Shown here: positions 50,601 through 63,418 of the stretch, piece by piece | Layout: every line of letters begins with the position of its first letter | Position numbering within the stretch: the first letter of the stretch is position 1 | NCBI GenBank assembly: GCA_902729315.2 | Contig: LR746269.1 | Coordinates: 2,712,501 to 2,776,500 of the forward strand | From: Spirodela intermedia | Taxonomy: Eukaryota; Streptophyta; Magnoliopsida; Alismatales; Araceae | Direction: 5' to 3' | Length of the DNA: 64,000 nt | Notes under the pieces: generated by a model | The model's input: only the letters and a program-made list of their open reading frames with translations | Databases searched by the model: none | What the model was told of the DNA's origin: nothing | Translations under genes and position numbers: made by a program

Positions 50601-53600
50601 TTGAAAATCAGTTTATCAATTATTGTCTTTAAGTTTAAAGATATATTCTCTTTTGTTTATGGTGAATGAGACCCCCCCCTGTCTGGTAAACTGAAGAGCA
50701 TAGCACTACCGTATAAAATTAAGAACTAGGAAGCTGTGCTAATCTAATATTTAAACTCCTTTCGACCTTCATTATATCATATGATATATTTCTCTGTAGA
50801 ATAAGTTTTATACTTCTGTTAGGTTTTTTTGTTGCTGTTTGTGTAAGAAATTTCTTGCATTTTGGACATCTAAACTTGTGGGATTAAAAACTATAGTTAG
50901 CCAGGGTCTCTTTTATCTTTCTAGAATTTTCGAACAGGGGTTTCTTCTTTTTTCAAGGAAAAGGCAAACACGATTCCCACATTTCATAAACATATACGTC
51001 TTCCATACAAAAACATGACGTTTTTTCATCATTATCACCCGTCCACAAAAATGCATATTTAAACAGGAGTATTTGACAAGGAAATATAATTTACTAGTTG
51101 TTTTGAAATTTCGTTAAATGAATTGAATCGTTGAGAAATGTTTAATATTCGCGTACATCATTCATAACTGACAATTTGACAAATATGGTATCACTTCGGT
51201 GAAACTTCAAGTTTGATAAATATAAATATTTGTGTCTGAAAAGGTGCAAAGGATCCAGGTCCTTGAGAACCCAGTTTGCCAGTATGTTTATTTACATGCA
51301 GATTGAGTTCGTAATAAGAAATTCTGCCTTTTAATTCCAAAATAAAGCTTCAATACAAGGCTAAAACCGATTATGTATCCCAAGAATCACATGATAGATA
51401 AATGGAACAGAAATCCTTGTGTCAATACTTCTTTCCATTCATACAAAGGTAGAATTATATACATTGGGAGGAACTATCTTCGAATCATTACCTCTGTGGG
51501 AGTAAGGAACCGGGTATAGGAATCACCCAAGCTAGCCAACATCTTCCTTACAGTGTCGTGTGCACTTGATCTTGTTCGAATTGGGCTATTAAGGACATCA
51601 TTTCTCTTTTGCTGATACAAGAAAATTACAAAGTAATGAAAAGGACTACAAGAGAAATGCCCATAGAAACTGAACAGTAAATACCCTTACAGCCGTCTCT
51701 CAGGATTCATCAAAATAGAAGACAATTAAAATTCATGGGATTAAACGAGAAATGACCTTGTGCTTAAGTGTTACATGGTATCAAACAAATGCCTGAGACC
51801 GTATGATCATTTACATCAAGTAGAATTTGTCATACTAGGAGAAAAACCAATATGTCTAAAGCTTTCAATTGTTAAACGACCACAACTGGAAAACGTGGCA
51901 AAGTTTGTCACCTGAAATACATTTTTGATGCTATGCTTGATCATCTTAAAACTGCTGATACATGGTCATGAAAATGAGGTAATGTATGAAGTCTTTCGTG
52001 TGCACATATATATATATACTAATGAAAAAGGAGATAACTCTAAACCTTATAGAACAAAACAGTTGGCACAAATTTTCTCTAGAGGGATTAATCACTGTGC
52101 AGGTTTTTATGAAGGTTGTCAGGTATGAACCTTGATATAATTCACACAAAATAACAACCGATTCCGCAAGCTGAGTTTTCCTACACAAATTTTGCGGAAT
52201 GTTATCAGCCACTACCCCTTATTGTCTTCAATTCTGTTGGAAGGTCTATAATAATTCAATCTTCTATGAAATACAAGTCAATATTTTCTTCTATTTGTTT
52301 CAACTGAAAATTGGGCCTCCATTAATTTGGTATCAGAGCTAGGTTTCGATCCTGGGACCTGTGGGTTATGTGACGGAGTCTTAGGAGATCAACCATCTCA
52401 AATTGGCCATTGTAAATCCTTTCTTTCCATTCTTCCCTGTTATCCTCTTGTCAGTCCTGTTCTCTTGCGAGGATGTTCGTCTTCAACTCTGTCAGATGGT
52501 CTGTAATGATTCAGTTTTCTACAAAATACAAGTCAATCTTTTCTCCTATTTGTTTTGACTGGAAATTGGGACTCCATCAATTTTTCGGTTCTGGTTTACA
52601 CATCATAGATTCGCAGTTACTCTTTAGTTTCCATCAATTTGACATGAATAAGCAAATACATTTCAGAATATTTTCATAAGCTTAGGTGCAAGACGTCATT
52701 CAACAGAGCACGAACCAGTGTATCAAGAAGATATTATAAGCACCATTTCAGCCTAGTTGATCTGCATTAAGTGCAGCTGTGAAAACGTTGGTCATAAACT
52801 ATAATCAATTCGTCATAAAGTGCAGGAGGTATATCTTGAACTCCACTTGGAGATTATGTGGAAAGCTGCATCAGACAATAACAATGAGACCCCAGTGGGC
52901 TTCAATGTCCTTCTTCAGAAGCCAATAAAAGTTTGTAACGAACAGCCGTATTATCAGAGACTAAAAATAAAATCAAAAGGAAGGTGAAGGTGAATGAGAA
53001 CTCCACGATTTCAATTTGCTGCTCGAATTTTCCTGAATTTCTGAGGCCTTTTTTCAACCTTTCCCTTTGCATTAGTTGAACTGAATCTAACCAGATATAT
53101 ACCATCGTCAATATCGTCGACCTAATTTTGCAAATATGCTTCTAGTTTTCTGCAGGTTCTCCAATTCCAAAGTTTAACATAGGAAATTAATATATTTAAC
53201 CATTCGCTATGGAAGCTACCATACCTTTACGATTTCAAGATTAAAGGCTTAATTATCCAAAAAATAAATCTACATTACGCCAAATATGATTATAGACTCA
53301 ATTAAGAAATTTTCACTACATAATTTAGTGATAATTAAATATTTATATATACATAAATTCTGTCACCCTATGATCGCTACTAGCTTGTGCTATTCTGCAA
53401 ATTCGAATGAACATATTTTAAACTTGATATGTATATATAAAAGTGAAAAGATCATTTTTTTTCTCTTGTATTTTTGGTCCTCCCAACCAAAGGAACGTCT
53501 TTAAAGAATATGACAATCTTGGAGAAACCTCGAGGGGGTTCAATTAAGAGCAGACCGGTCGAATCTAGCGTATGAGCAAAGTTGACTCAACACTAATGAG

Positions 53601-54098
53601 AGGATTACTCACCTGCCATTTCTCCGGAGACCACCCGCGGTTCCCGGAGTCCAAGAAACTCTCATTGACGACTTCCCACGCTTCTTTCACAATCTCTTCA
53701 TTGGTGATCACTGGCGGCGGGTTCCTCTCTATGGACGATGGGTCCTGCTCTTCCTCCCAGGCGCAACGCTCAGCCGGAGGAGAGTCCAGAGGAAGCTGAA
53801 CCGCCGCCACGGCCATTCCGACGGGAGGCAAGCTAAGAGAAGAGGAAATGAGGGACAAGGAGACGGCAGTCCCCGCCAACACCCGAAGCACCGCTTCCAT
53901 TGGCGACCATCCCAAAGAGTCCCTCAAGTCTTCGCTGCGCCGGCGACAAAAACAGGAGACGCTAAAATGGCGAGCGCGGGGATGAGAACGAGAGCTCATC
54001 GCCGCCGCGCCCGCCGCCGGGCAAGATACTCGTTGCGGCGTCGACGGTGGCGGCGCCGCCGAACGGCAGCATATCGGGGAAGCAGCCGTTCCCCGCAT
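41623..54098 (-). CDS. CTPA3: Carboxyl-terminal processing peptidase, chloroplast (CTPA3-like)
   Basis: Twelve minus-strand exons: 54098-53613, 51611-51492, 49567-49430, 47481-47377, 47294-47126, 46681-46605, 45391-45347, 42862-42779, 42190-42152, 42063-42001, 41895-41766 and 41678-41623. They sum to 1512 nt, 503 aa, with all junctions in frame. It is a family S41 serine peptidase. Residues about 1-95 look like a bipartite transit peptide: a Ser/Arg-rich plastid part, then RRR and a hydrophobic stretch ending AVA, suggesting thylakoid lumen. A PDZ domain covers about 212-285 (GIGINLRE, GDEILSVNG). The Ser-Lys dyad should be S417 (TASASE) and K442 (TYGKG), 25 residues apart as in other members. 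The family trims protein C termini; CtpA proper matures photosystem II D1, while the CTPA3 substrate is unclear. Start: the 54098 ATG gives a normal transit peptide, although the frame stays open to 54284. CTPA3 rather than CTPA1/2 is inferred from NEEIVKEAWEVVNESFLD. Confidence 0.92.
42863..45346 (-). other. CTPA3 intron 7, with probable foreign insertion
   Basis: The intron is 2.5 kb and, unlike the other introns of the gene, has a central part (about 43150-45050) that is richer in GC and has longer open frames on both strands. The phrase AGAGTGATATATACATTGGG (about 44423-44442) is LTR-like. I think this is an inserted non-autonomous or decayed element, but no domain or terminal repeat was identified. 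Confidence 0.35.
45392..46604 (-). other. CTPA3 intron 6
   Basis: AT-rich intron with donor CAG|GTTC and acceptor TTTTTCAG. Nothing else is seen in it. Confidence 0.8.
47482..49429 (-). other. CTPA3 intron 3
   Basis: AT-rich intron separating the two halves of the PDZ domain (donor CAG|GTATAA, acceptor GATAG). A more balanced patch at about 48780-49060 may be a small insertion, not identified. Confidence 0.75.
49568..51491 (-). other. CTPA3 intron 2
   Basis: AT-rich intron with donor GAG|GTAATG and acceptor CTGAAAG. No other feature is recognised. Confidence 0.75.
51612..53612 (-). other. CTPA3 intron 1
   Basis: This 2-kb first intron has a canonical CAG|GTGAGT donor and a TATCAG acceptor. 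It hosts the miniature LTR element at about 52223-52583. The remainder is AT-rich. Confidence 0.8.
52223..52583 (+). mobile_element. Miniature LTR element (TRIM-like) in CTPA3 intron 1
   Basis: Two direct repeats of about 106 bp, at 52223-52328 and about 52478-52583, are about 83 percent identical by hand alignment (18 differences, no gaps). The left one is followed immediately by TGGTATCAGAGC (52328-52339), a perfect primer-binding site for initiator tRNA-Met. The internal part is only about 150 bp and noncoding. Short LTRs, a primer-binding site and no genes are the defining traits of terminal-repeat retrotransposons in miniature. I see no convincing polypurine tract, and the outer borders are uncertain by a few bases. 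Confidence 0.65.
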
Positions 54099-55323
54099 GG
54101 TCGCCGCCACCACCACCACTACCACCTCGTCCTTCCACTTTCCGCCTCCTCGCTTTTCCGAAATTCCGCAACCGCAGAGACTGTGGGTTAACGGGCAACG
54201 TCCCTCTTCCGTCACTTCTAATGGCAGAGGGAAACGCCGTGAAACGCTTTTGCAGACATATCCATCTCTGAGGCCAAGTGCCAAAATTGTTATTTTAAAA
54301 TTATCTATAATGCATCCCGTAATTCAGTTTTTTGAAGGCGACAAATTTATAAAATATTATTATATCTAAAAATAGAGTGACCTCATATCGTCTCACACTA
54401 GAGTCAAGCTAAGTGTGCCACGTACCCACCCTCACCCTCTCTCCTATCATGACTCATAGGTTCAGCTTTTCTGTCTTTCTCTCTCTTAGCACTGACTCTC
54501 TGGTGCGAGGCGCCACGTAGTAATTGAGTGAAGACGTATACGTGGCGGAGAATGGATGGTCCTGCTAGAGAGAGATAAAGTGTGTTTTCCAATCAACTGC
54601 CGGCCGTGCAAAAAGGGTAGGATGTCGTGTGCCGACTTGTCGATCGTGGCGGTTTGGACGGGCCCCACCTTATCTGCTCAACGATGGGGTCCGCTAAGGG
54701 GCCCACTTCCCAGCGAATGACGACCTCTTGCGCCGGTGGTCCCCGTCGGGAGGGCCTTTTCGGACCCACAACAGGCCGGGCCCACAAATCTTTCCTCATC
54801 CTAGCCCTCAAAAGAGAAGGACCGGGCCTGCTGCTACGAAACCAATCGGCCCGTTTATGCGGCCCAGAAACTCGGAGGCCGGCCGTGCCCCCAGCTGCTT
54901 GCTAGCCTGAACATACGGACTTTTCGGTATTCTCTCCGGGGCCGGCCCGGATCCAAGATTCTTACAAGAGACCGGGCTCGGCCTGGGCTTGTGGATGATC
55001 GAAGCCCGAAGAGGGGGAGAATCGCTTCAGGCCACGTCAGGATTGAGGCGGAAAAGTTGCATGATTTACTGAAAGCCCCTCTAGCTGTTTTAATTAGACT
55101 TATGGTTTACTTTTCCTCGCCGCAGTGCTTGGCCGGATTATCCCCCGGTTTTTGTGGGCTGTTTCTGTTCGTGAGCGGGGGTCCGTCGTTATCGTCGGAA
55201 GGGAGGGAGGGAGGGAGGAATGGAGGATCTGCGCAGGGCCTCCATACTACTGCTGTTCTTCTCAGTCGGCTTCAACTGGTCTGCAGCTTCGACTTCTGCT
55301 GCCTCCTGCTGCGTCTCTTGATC
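54099..55323. promoter_or_regulatory. Shared upstream region of the divergent CTPA3 and SS4 genes
   Basis: This is 1.2 kb between two start codons that point away from each other. It is GC-rich from about 54600 to 54970 and contains four GGNCCCAC sites on the plus strand at 54661, 54699, 54762 and 54778, the binding consensus of class I TCP factors (GTGGGNCC on the other strand). It should hold both promoters and 5' UTRs. Open frames across it have no recognisable domain. Confidence 0.6.
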
Positions 55324-58300
55324 ATGGTCCCGTCGGAGACCTGCAGCATGTTTCTCTGCCATGGCCCGCTTTTCAGCGGAATCGGCAGCCGGAGCACGCC
55401 CTCTTCTTTGGCCGCCGTTGACAGTGCTCACCCTCCCCGACTCTTGCTCCCTGTGTCCTGCAAGATGAGGCAGAGGAATCTCAGGTTTATTTGATGGGCG
55501 CTTCAAGTATTCCTTTATGTTTTTCTCTTTCACGGTGTTCTTTTTCCTTTTCTTGACTCGTGAGGTTATTCTTTGATATTGCTTCTGCCTAGTCAATGCG
55601 AAAGGCCATTGGCGTTCTCTTTATGCATACTAGATTAATTTTCTATCTTTCCGGCCGTTTGTCCATTGGTGGAACTCGTACCCGTTTATTTGACATGTGA
55701 CAGATGGCATTTCTGATTCTTCTCTAATATGTGGAAGTCATACCCATTTTTTAAATATGTGATAGATGGCTATTGGACTTGTTTGCAGTCCATCTTCTTT
55801 GAACGTCATGCCAAGAAGATTTTCGTACACGAAAATATTGTGATCATTCTGTCACTTGTCACCAGTTCCACAGAGGGGTTTCCCCAGAAAAACGTGTACT
55901 CCTTTGCATCCCCAACTCAAATACTTTCAGTTTTTCCCAAATTAATTTTTGTCAAAGCACTCCGGTACTGTTTGGAGACACAATGATAGAGCCTTTTTTG
56001 TTTAGGATTATGTTCTTAGTGTGTGAACAGAGAAGGAAAGCTTATTAACAGGGCTTTCCTCGTGTAATCCTGTTTTTTAATTAAGTCGGATTGCTTTTTT
56101 CTTCAGTGAAAATTTTCATACACTTTTCAAAATATTTCTCTACTAAAATTTAGTGGAGTTGTGTGATTCCATGGAAAATTATTGTATATTATGAATTCGC
56201 TTTCCTGTGGTATGAACTTATATTTTTTTTCCCAATATTTTTATGTTGAACGTGTGTTTTAACAGAATGGGGTCCAGTGGTACCATCAACATTTTTGTAC
56301 ATTTGCATTCCAATTTATAAATGGTTTAGTTGGAGCACTGTATATTTTTTAGTGCTTTTTATTTTCGAAGTTTGTGAATATGATCATGAATTGAGGCATG
56401 TGCAGTTCAAAGGCGAAGAGGCAACAGACTAGAAAGGGTCGTCCTGATCGCTCACCATTGAGGGATGACATAATTAATGGTGATGCAAGTACGTCGAAAG
56501 TTCAAAATGCTCCTGATGACTGTGTTTCTAGCTCTCAGTTGGGAACTTCGCTCAGTTCCGTTGTTGCTTCAAGTGCTGGCATCAACGTGGATGCTCAAGG
56601 AGTTGATAACAGTTCCTCCCTTGGAGAGAGACATATCGTGGTAATATTTTGAGTCAAATGTGTAAATGTTGCTTTCTATTTGGTTTCATAGCTCAAGAGG
56701 TATTATTTACTGAGATTAATCATTCTCATGACATTTGTATCAATAATAATCTTCATGTTAAAAGGTTTTCAACTGCTGATACACTTTCCCCAACACTACT
56801 GCCATATTTTTCATGAAACAACTGCAAAAAACATAAGCTTTTAGAAATGGAAGCGCTCTACACTACTCTGGATCTGTTATTGGACTGTCAATGTAAAACT
56901 GCAGGATTTTCTAAAAAAATATTTGTTGGATTAGGAAGAGCTTGGTATCTGAAGATATGTTTGTACATTGTGACTGTTGTGTTCTTTTCTCCCTTTTTTC
57001 CATTTTTCGGGGACTAGTGCTACTTTTTTTATTTCCACTGCTAGAATTTCATGATATAAATAAATTACATCTGCTTTTAGTATCTGTACAGGCTGAGGAA
57101 GTTCCTGGGGAAGAGCCGGTTCAAAGAATAGCTATTGACGATTTGACAGCCATGATCAAAAATGCCGAAAAAAGTGGGAAACGTCTCATCTTTGTTGACA
57201 TAATCATTTTTGTTACTTTTCTTTCCACTAACCATTTTATAACTTCTTTTTTTTATTAGACATCCTGCTTCTTAATCAAGCTCGTATTAGTGCTCTTGAA
57301 GATCTTGACAACATTCTCGTTGAGAAGAAAGGTCTGCATGCCGAAATTAACAGACTAGAAATTGAGTTGTCTGAGATAGGTACACGAAACAAAGTGTCAG
57401 TGGAAGAGAAGATGGACATGAATGGTTTTGAAGGTCAGGTTGACGAGGCAAAGGAAGAAATTTCTTCAGGGAAGAGTTTCATGAAAATGGAAAGGAGCAA
57501 ACATTTCAATGCGGATGGGACATTCACTGATATTGACTTTCTTTCTCTAAATGAGGAACTCTGTTCTTTAAGAGAAGAAAATATGTCTTTGAAGGATGAT
57601 ATAAATATACTAAAAAAAAAACTCTCTGATATTAAGTCAGCTGATGAACGTGTACTGTTGATTGAGGAAAAACACTCTTTCTTGGAGAGTGCTGTTAAAG
57701 AACAGGAATCGGATGCTACAGATTCTGTTTCAAAACTTGCAACTCTAGAAAACGAATGCAGCAATCTACGGCGAAAGGTAGAAAATTTGCAGATGTTGCT
57801 TGATAGTACAACAAAGCAGGCTGATCAGGTTGCTGAACTCCTTCAGAAAAATGAAGAGTTGCAGAGGAAAGTTGAAAAATTAGAATCATTTTTAAAGGAA
57901 GAAAATGGATATAAAATTTCACTGGAGAGTACTAAAAAACATAATGAGCTTCTGCAACAAAAAGTAGAAATTCTGGAGGAACGCCTTCAAATTTCTGATC
58001 AAGAAATTGACTCTCACATTGAATTGTATCAGGCATCAGTTAAGGAATTTCAGGAGACACTCAGTAGCTTAAAAGAAGAAAGTAAGAAAAGGTCCGTTCA
58101 ATTAACATCAGATGATATGCCATGGAAATTTTGGAGTCATTTATTGTTGACCCTGGATGGCTGGTTTCTTGAGAAGAAAATATCCATTGATGATGCAAAA
58201 TTGTTGAGGGAAATGGCAAGGAAGAGGGATGTCCGAATTCGTGATGCATACATTGCATGTAAAGATAAAAGTGATAATGAAGCTGTGACTATTCTCCTCA

Positions 58301-61300
58301 ATTTGACAAAATCTCTAAAAAGGTCTGTCCTCTATTTCATCATAAATGTGCTTATCTACCAAGTGCTATGCCATTCAAGCCTTTCATATGATTCTTGATG
58401 TTTATCATTCTTATAGATTTGACATGTGATATTTTGTAATCACAGTTCCGGACTTCATATTGTTCATATTGCCGCAGAGATGGCACCAGTTGCTAAGGTA
58501 TGTTGAGCCTAAAATTGGTTTTTATTTTTGTAGGCATCAAGATAACTCTCTTTTAAATGGTGAAGGTTATTAACTCTTAGATTCCCCCCTGTTTATTTTC
58601 CATGACTTGTTACGTACAGAATGACTTAATAGAAGTTCCTAGTTGCTCAGCCTTTGTGCATTCCTTTAGATTCAAGAAGTTTTTGATTTACTTTTAATAC
58701 AGAAATCAAAATATTAATTTATACTTCCATGTTTTCTACGTTCGTTGGTATCTGCTTTTTCCAAGAATGTCAATAATATCTTATCCCTTGAAAACTGATG
58801 TCCATTTTGGTAACTTACTTTATTTTTGTCAATAATAACTTTCGTTAATACATCAATCCTGTAGCTTTTTGTTTGCAAGTGATACCCTGTAAGAGTTGGC
58901 TATATTTTAAGTTAAACAATGTTATGGATGCACTAGAGCAAGTTTTCGTCCTTGCAGATTAGGCCACAGACTAACAGCTGTACACTTAGGGTCTGTTGAT
59001 CAACAGCCTTGCTGAGAACTTTGCCCCTCACTAGTTCTTGATTATTATCTTGATCTACTGACTTCGATTGGGATCATCTACAGCAATTCCAATTTAAAGT
59101 AGAAAATTTGTCTCCCTTGAAATTATGAAAAGAAAATTTAAAGTTATTGGGTTTTCCAAAATGAATTTTTCTGTTGCAACTGAACGGGGAGGGGAAGAAT
59201 GATGATAAAAGAAAAAGAAACTGGAAGCTGCTTTGGTGAAATTGCGATATGATTTGTCGGTGATTTGGGTTAATGAAGGGTAAAATTTCTTAACAAAAGG
59301 TCATCTGAGACCCTTGTCTTTTCATCTTTTCTTATTGAAAGTTATTTATCCATTTCCATGGAATTCCGAAAATAGGTCTTCGTTTTACGTTTTTTTTTCC
59401 TAATCAGCGTTTTCCCTATGTATCAGATGATTGATTTGGCTGATCCGAACCAATGTAAGTTAGGTTTGGGCTATGATCCGACCTCAAACTCTATTTAGAA
59501 TTGTTGGTACAGGATTTTATGAGAGAATTTTCCTTCTTTGTTCATGTGACAATGTGTGTGATTAGTTAAGATTGAAGCCTTTACTAATGCTACCATGCTA
59601 TTGAGGCTGGGCCAAGATGATCATGCTCTGTTATTATAATGAGGTCTAGCTGTCAGAGAACTGAGGTAACTAGAAAACCAGGAACCAAGAAAATATGTTT
59701 GATCGTTTCGCTCAAAATAAGATGCAGATCCAAATCTCATATCCAAAACTAAGCACCTTGTAGATACTATATCCATTCTGCTCTGAATCATCACATCTAT
59801 TGTAGAACAACTTATGAACACCATTTTTTTTTATTTTCGTCAGTTTCTTTGTAACATCTTGTAACAGGCAATGCTTTAAAGTTCAAGTGCGAATTTATAA
59901 CTTCTGATAAGTGGGAAATTTGCAACTATTACCATATTCTGGTTCTGTGATTTTTCCATTTTTTTCTTTCTTCATTCTTTTTTTTCCCTTTTAGGTTGGA
60001 GGTTTGGGTGATGTTGTTTCTGGTTTAAGTAAGGCGCTTCAGAAAAGAGGTCACCTTGTTGAGATTATTCTCCCAAAGTATGATTGCATGAATCACGATC
60101 TTATTAGTGATCTGAAGGTATGATAACAATCACTAAAGGGTTTCTTAGCTGTTTATATTTTTTATTTCAGCTTTTTCTGTTTTTCAAGTAGTTATCCCTG
60201 TGACATAATGATCTTACCAGGAGTCACACGTAAGTAACGAGGGGGTTCGCGCCTGTACGTGTTTAGTGTGGTTTTTGGGGATATCAAATCCTTTTCAAAG
60301 AAATACAATAAGCTTTTTTTGTATAAATATTATTTACATTGACTTGTAAAGGCTATTTTTCCAGGAACTGGATATGACAGTACATTCTTACTTTGATGGA
60401 CAGCAATTCGGAAACAAAATCTGGGTTGGGATTGTTGCAGGTTAAGATACAGCTTTGTTTATTTTCGTTTTCTTCAAAATATCATATGAGTGATCACTGA
60501 TTACATTTCTTGTGTTGCAGGACTTCCGGTATATTTCATTGAACCTCATCATCCAGGGAAATTTTTCTGGCGAGGGCAATACTATGGAGAGCATGATGAT
60601 TTTAAACGTTTCTCTTTCTTTAGCCGTGCAGCGCTTGAATTACTTTTTCAATCCGGAAAGAAACCAGATATTATTCATTGTCATGATTGGCAAACAGCTT
60701 TTGTTGTATGGCCTGCTCATCATTTTCACTTCATGCGCAATATGAATCTTTGTTCTTGTATGGCCCATAGTCCTTTCTTTTAATTCTATATAATTTTTTC
60801 TTTTCAGCCACCACTTTACTGGGATGTTTATTCAAGCAAGGGTTTCAACTCTGCTAGAATTTGTTTCACATGCCATAATTTTGAATATCAGGGTGTATCC
60901 CCTGCTTCGGAGTTGGCATCTTGCGGTCTTGATGTTCATCACTTGCATAGACCAGATAGAATGCAGGACAATTCATCTCATGAAAGAATCAATCCTGTAA
61001 AGGTGGGCAAAATGAATCTTCAAGAAAATGGCGTATGCTATTTTTTTGGTCATTGTTTCAGGGTATTAAACTTTCCTACTTCTTCAGGGTGCAGTTGTGT
61101 ACTCTAACATTGTCACGACAGTGTCACCAACTTATGCTCAAGAGGTTCGGACTGCAGAGGTACATGTTTTGACGCTTAAATAGATGCGTAACCATGAAGT
61201 GGCACATATATTACCTCGTGATTTTTATTTTTTGTTATTTTATCGTGAGAAGATTTTGTTTCTGTTCTACCGTCTCTTTTAAGCAATTGGCCTTCTAGGG

Positions 61301-63418
61301 ATTCTTTTGATTTTTAGCTTGCACCATTTGGATTCTTTCTGCTATACTGTCACAATGGTTTCACAAAAAGCCGATATATCTATGAGTCTACTTGGGTGTT
61401 CCAGCAGTCGGACTATTTTTCATTTTAATGTATTAGTTTTTAATCATTTAGAATATGGCCCTATATACCCTCTCAAGCCTCTTCAACTGTGAGGTCCAAA
61501 AAGGAAGCTGTGGTGCCTCAATCATGTATTTGTTCCCTTCCTCTGATTCCTCTCTTTCTGCACCTCATTAGGTCACGTCCCCACAAATATACCCTTCCCC
61601 ATTTTAGATGGAGCTGTTCCTTCCATTGACGGTTGAGATAGGTTTTAATAACCTTGTGAATGGATATAGATATCTGCTTATCTCAGCAAAGTGTTTGCTC
61701 TGTACCTTGTGAATGGATAGGTTTTAGCACCCTTAGTGCACTGATCTCCATCCTCGTTGTTCTTTTGTGTCCTCTTTCCTCTCAGCCCTCTTCCTACTTA
61801 TTTTGAACTACCTGATCCTTCCTCTGCGGCTCCACTTCATCGCTTTGCATTCTGGTGGTCTCCAACTTCCTATTATCATCACTGCTTCCTAACATTTACT
61901 CATCTCTCCCTCTCTCTCCATCTCCATCTATCTTCTGCCAGTGACCGCTGCAACCACAGCAGGAGAGAGAGAGAGAGAGAGAGAGGATGGAGGGATTGTT
62001 TTTAAAATTGTTGCTACTCCCACCTATCTTGGTGTGGTAGTGAGGCTATGTTGACTACGATGGATGTTTGCTCCTGCTGACTGTTAAGGATCTTTTGAAC
62101 TGTCTAGGCTTATCTCACAACATAAGCACCATCGATGCCCCCCATTTCTTTAGAGTTTTATCTCCGCTGCATGCTACTCTAATTTCAAGTCTATCTCTGC
62201 TGCTTCAGCATTACTCCAAACATCTTCTCTAGCTTCATCTTTGGAGTTTACTACTTTGGCCTTCCCTATCCTTACTTCTGCTGCATCTATTTTGTCAACT
62301 TCAACTTTGGCCTCTACTGCTCGAAGCTCAGCTTTGATGCCTATTACTTTAGCTTTAGCTCTGGTATACTATTTACTGTTTTGTCTATTTTTTAGTTTTC
62401 TACAACTTATCTAGCTAAGTCCAACGAACTAAATATATTTTCTTAGTTTGATGATCATTGATGAGCCTATTTGGACATCACCTATTTATTTGTGTATCTT
62501 AATAGAATATCATTGTCCAATGTTATTGTGTCATTGGGTCATATAGGGTATGGGTCCGGCAGGGCCATATTAGGTCTCTTACTGTTTTGCCACTTCGTTC
62601 TCTACATGTAAATAGGTGAGGAAGGGGCACGAATTTAACTTGATTATCGCTCTTAACATTCATCACTAGAAATTGGAACTAGATAATATCTTTTTTTTAA
62701 AAAAATGAATCACTAAAGTTCATATTAGCATCCACCACGACATCATTTTCTTGCTTTTTGTATTCTATTTTAAGTTAATAAAAGTTTTTTGTAGAAATTT
62801 ATCTGAAGATATTAGTAAGGGAATTGAAGTTACTGCTTTGGAGATGTCTATCCTGTAACAAACTGATATGTACTTTAGTGGACACGTCTATCCTTGATTT
62901 TAGTCTGTTTACTGGAGGAAAGTGCCATAGAGTTGTCATAAGATTCTGATCACTTTTTCGATGGATTTCTCTTTCAAGGGAAATGAAGCTACTATCATGG
63001 AAAGATTCATCATGCTTTTTAGTTTGTTAGATCAATGTTTTTTTTTATTTGTAACGCTCATTATTACTTGTGCCCGAAAAACAGTGCCTAAAAATAACAA
63101 GTTTTTGCTATCAAATTTAGCGCTGTACCTTATAGCGACTTTATATTAGCGTTTAAGATGTACTCCCAAATTCGAACTAGGTTTAAAATGTTCAGGTGTT
63201 CGTCACAGGGGGGACGAGGACTTCATGAAACCTTGAACTTTCACTCTAGGAAGTTTGTTGGAATCCTAAATGGAATAGATACAGATGCATGGAATCCGGC
63301 GACCGATTCTTTTCTCAAATATCAATATAGTGCTGATGATCTCCAAGCCAAGGAAGAGAATAAAGCAGCCGTAAGAAAGCACCTCGGCCTTTCTTCAGCA
63401 AATGCGTCTCAACCACTG
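55324..63418 (+). CDS. SS4: Starch synthase class IV (SS4), 5' eleven exons, gene cut by right edge
   Basis: Coding exons: 55324-55484, 56406-56640, 57092-57173, 57260-58322, 58446-58497, 59995-60117, 60365-60440, 60521-60705, 60808-61002, 61088-61159 and 63209-63418. They total 2454 nt, 818 aa, in frame throughout. The enzyme is a plastid GT5 ADP-glucose glucosyltransferase, and class IV is the form needed for starch granule initiation. Residues 1 to about 45 look like a transit peptide, followed by SCKMRQ as in other SS4. A long coiled-coil region (about 160-450, largely in exon 4) marks class IV. The GT5 catalytic domain opens with HIVHIAAEMAPVAKVGGL around 519-535, where KVGGL binds ADP-glucose, and continues with DIIHCHDWQTAF, CHNFEYQG, SNIVTTVSPTYAQEV and GILNGIDTDAWNP. 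The C-terminal half of the catalytic domain (including the second KTGGL site) lies beyond 64000. The start is the ATG giving the shortest plausible transit peptide; the frame is open further upstream. Confidence 0.94.
55485..56405 (+). other. SS4 intron 1
   Basis: Donor TCAG|GTTTAT and acceptor GTGCAG join a split Ser codon after KMRQRNL. Nothing else is recognised. Confidence 0.75.
56641..57091 (+). other. SS4 intron 2
   Basis: Donor GTG|GTAATA and acceptor GTACAG, AT-rich, without other features. Confidence 0.75.
58498..59994 (+). other. SS4 intron 5
   Basis: A 1.5-kb AT-rich intron splitting the ADP-glucose binding motif between Lys and Val (AAG|GTATGT donor, CCCTTTTAG acceptor). The same position is used in other plant SS4 genes as far as I recall. 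No insertion is recognised. Confidence 0.75.
61160..63208 (+). other. SS4 intron 10, with possible insertion and a GA microsatellite
   Basis: A 2-kb intron with donor GAG|GTACAT and acceptor GTCACAG. A GC-richer part at about 61480-62400 contains CT-rich stretches and about 12 GA units at 61963-61986. It may be an inserted element, but no domain or terminal repeat was identified. Confidence 0.5.

Noticed and set aside
53962-54271. Several Arg- or Pro/Thr-rich frames on both strands
   Set aside because: They are shadows of the GC-rich CTPA3 first exon and its promoter.
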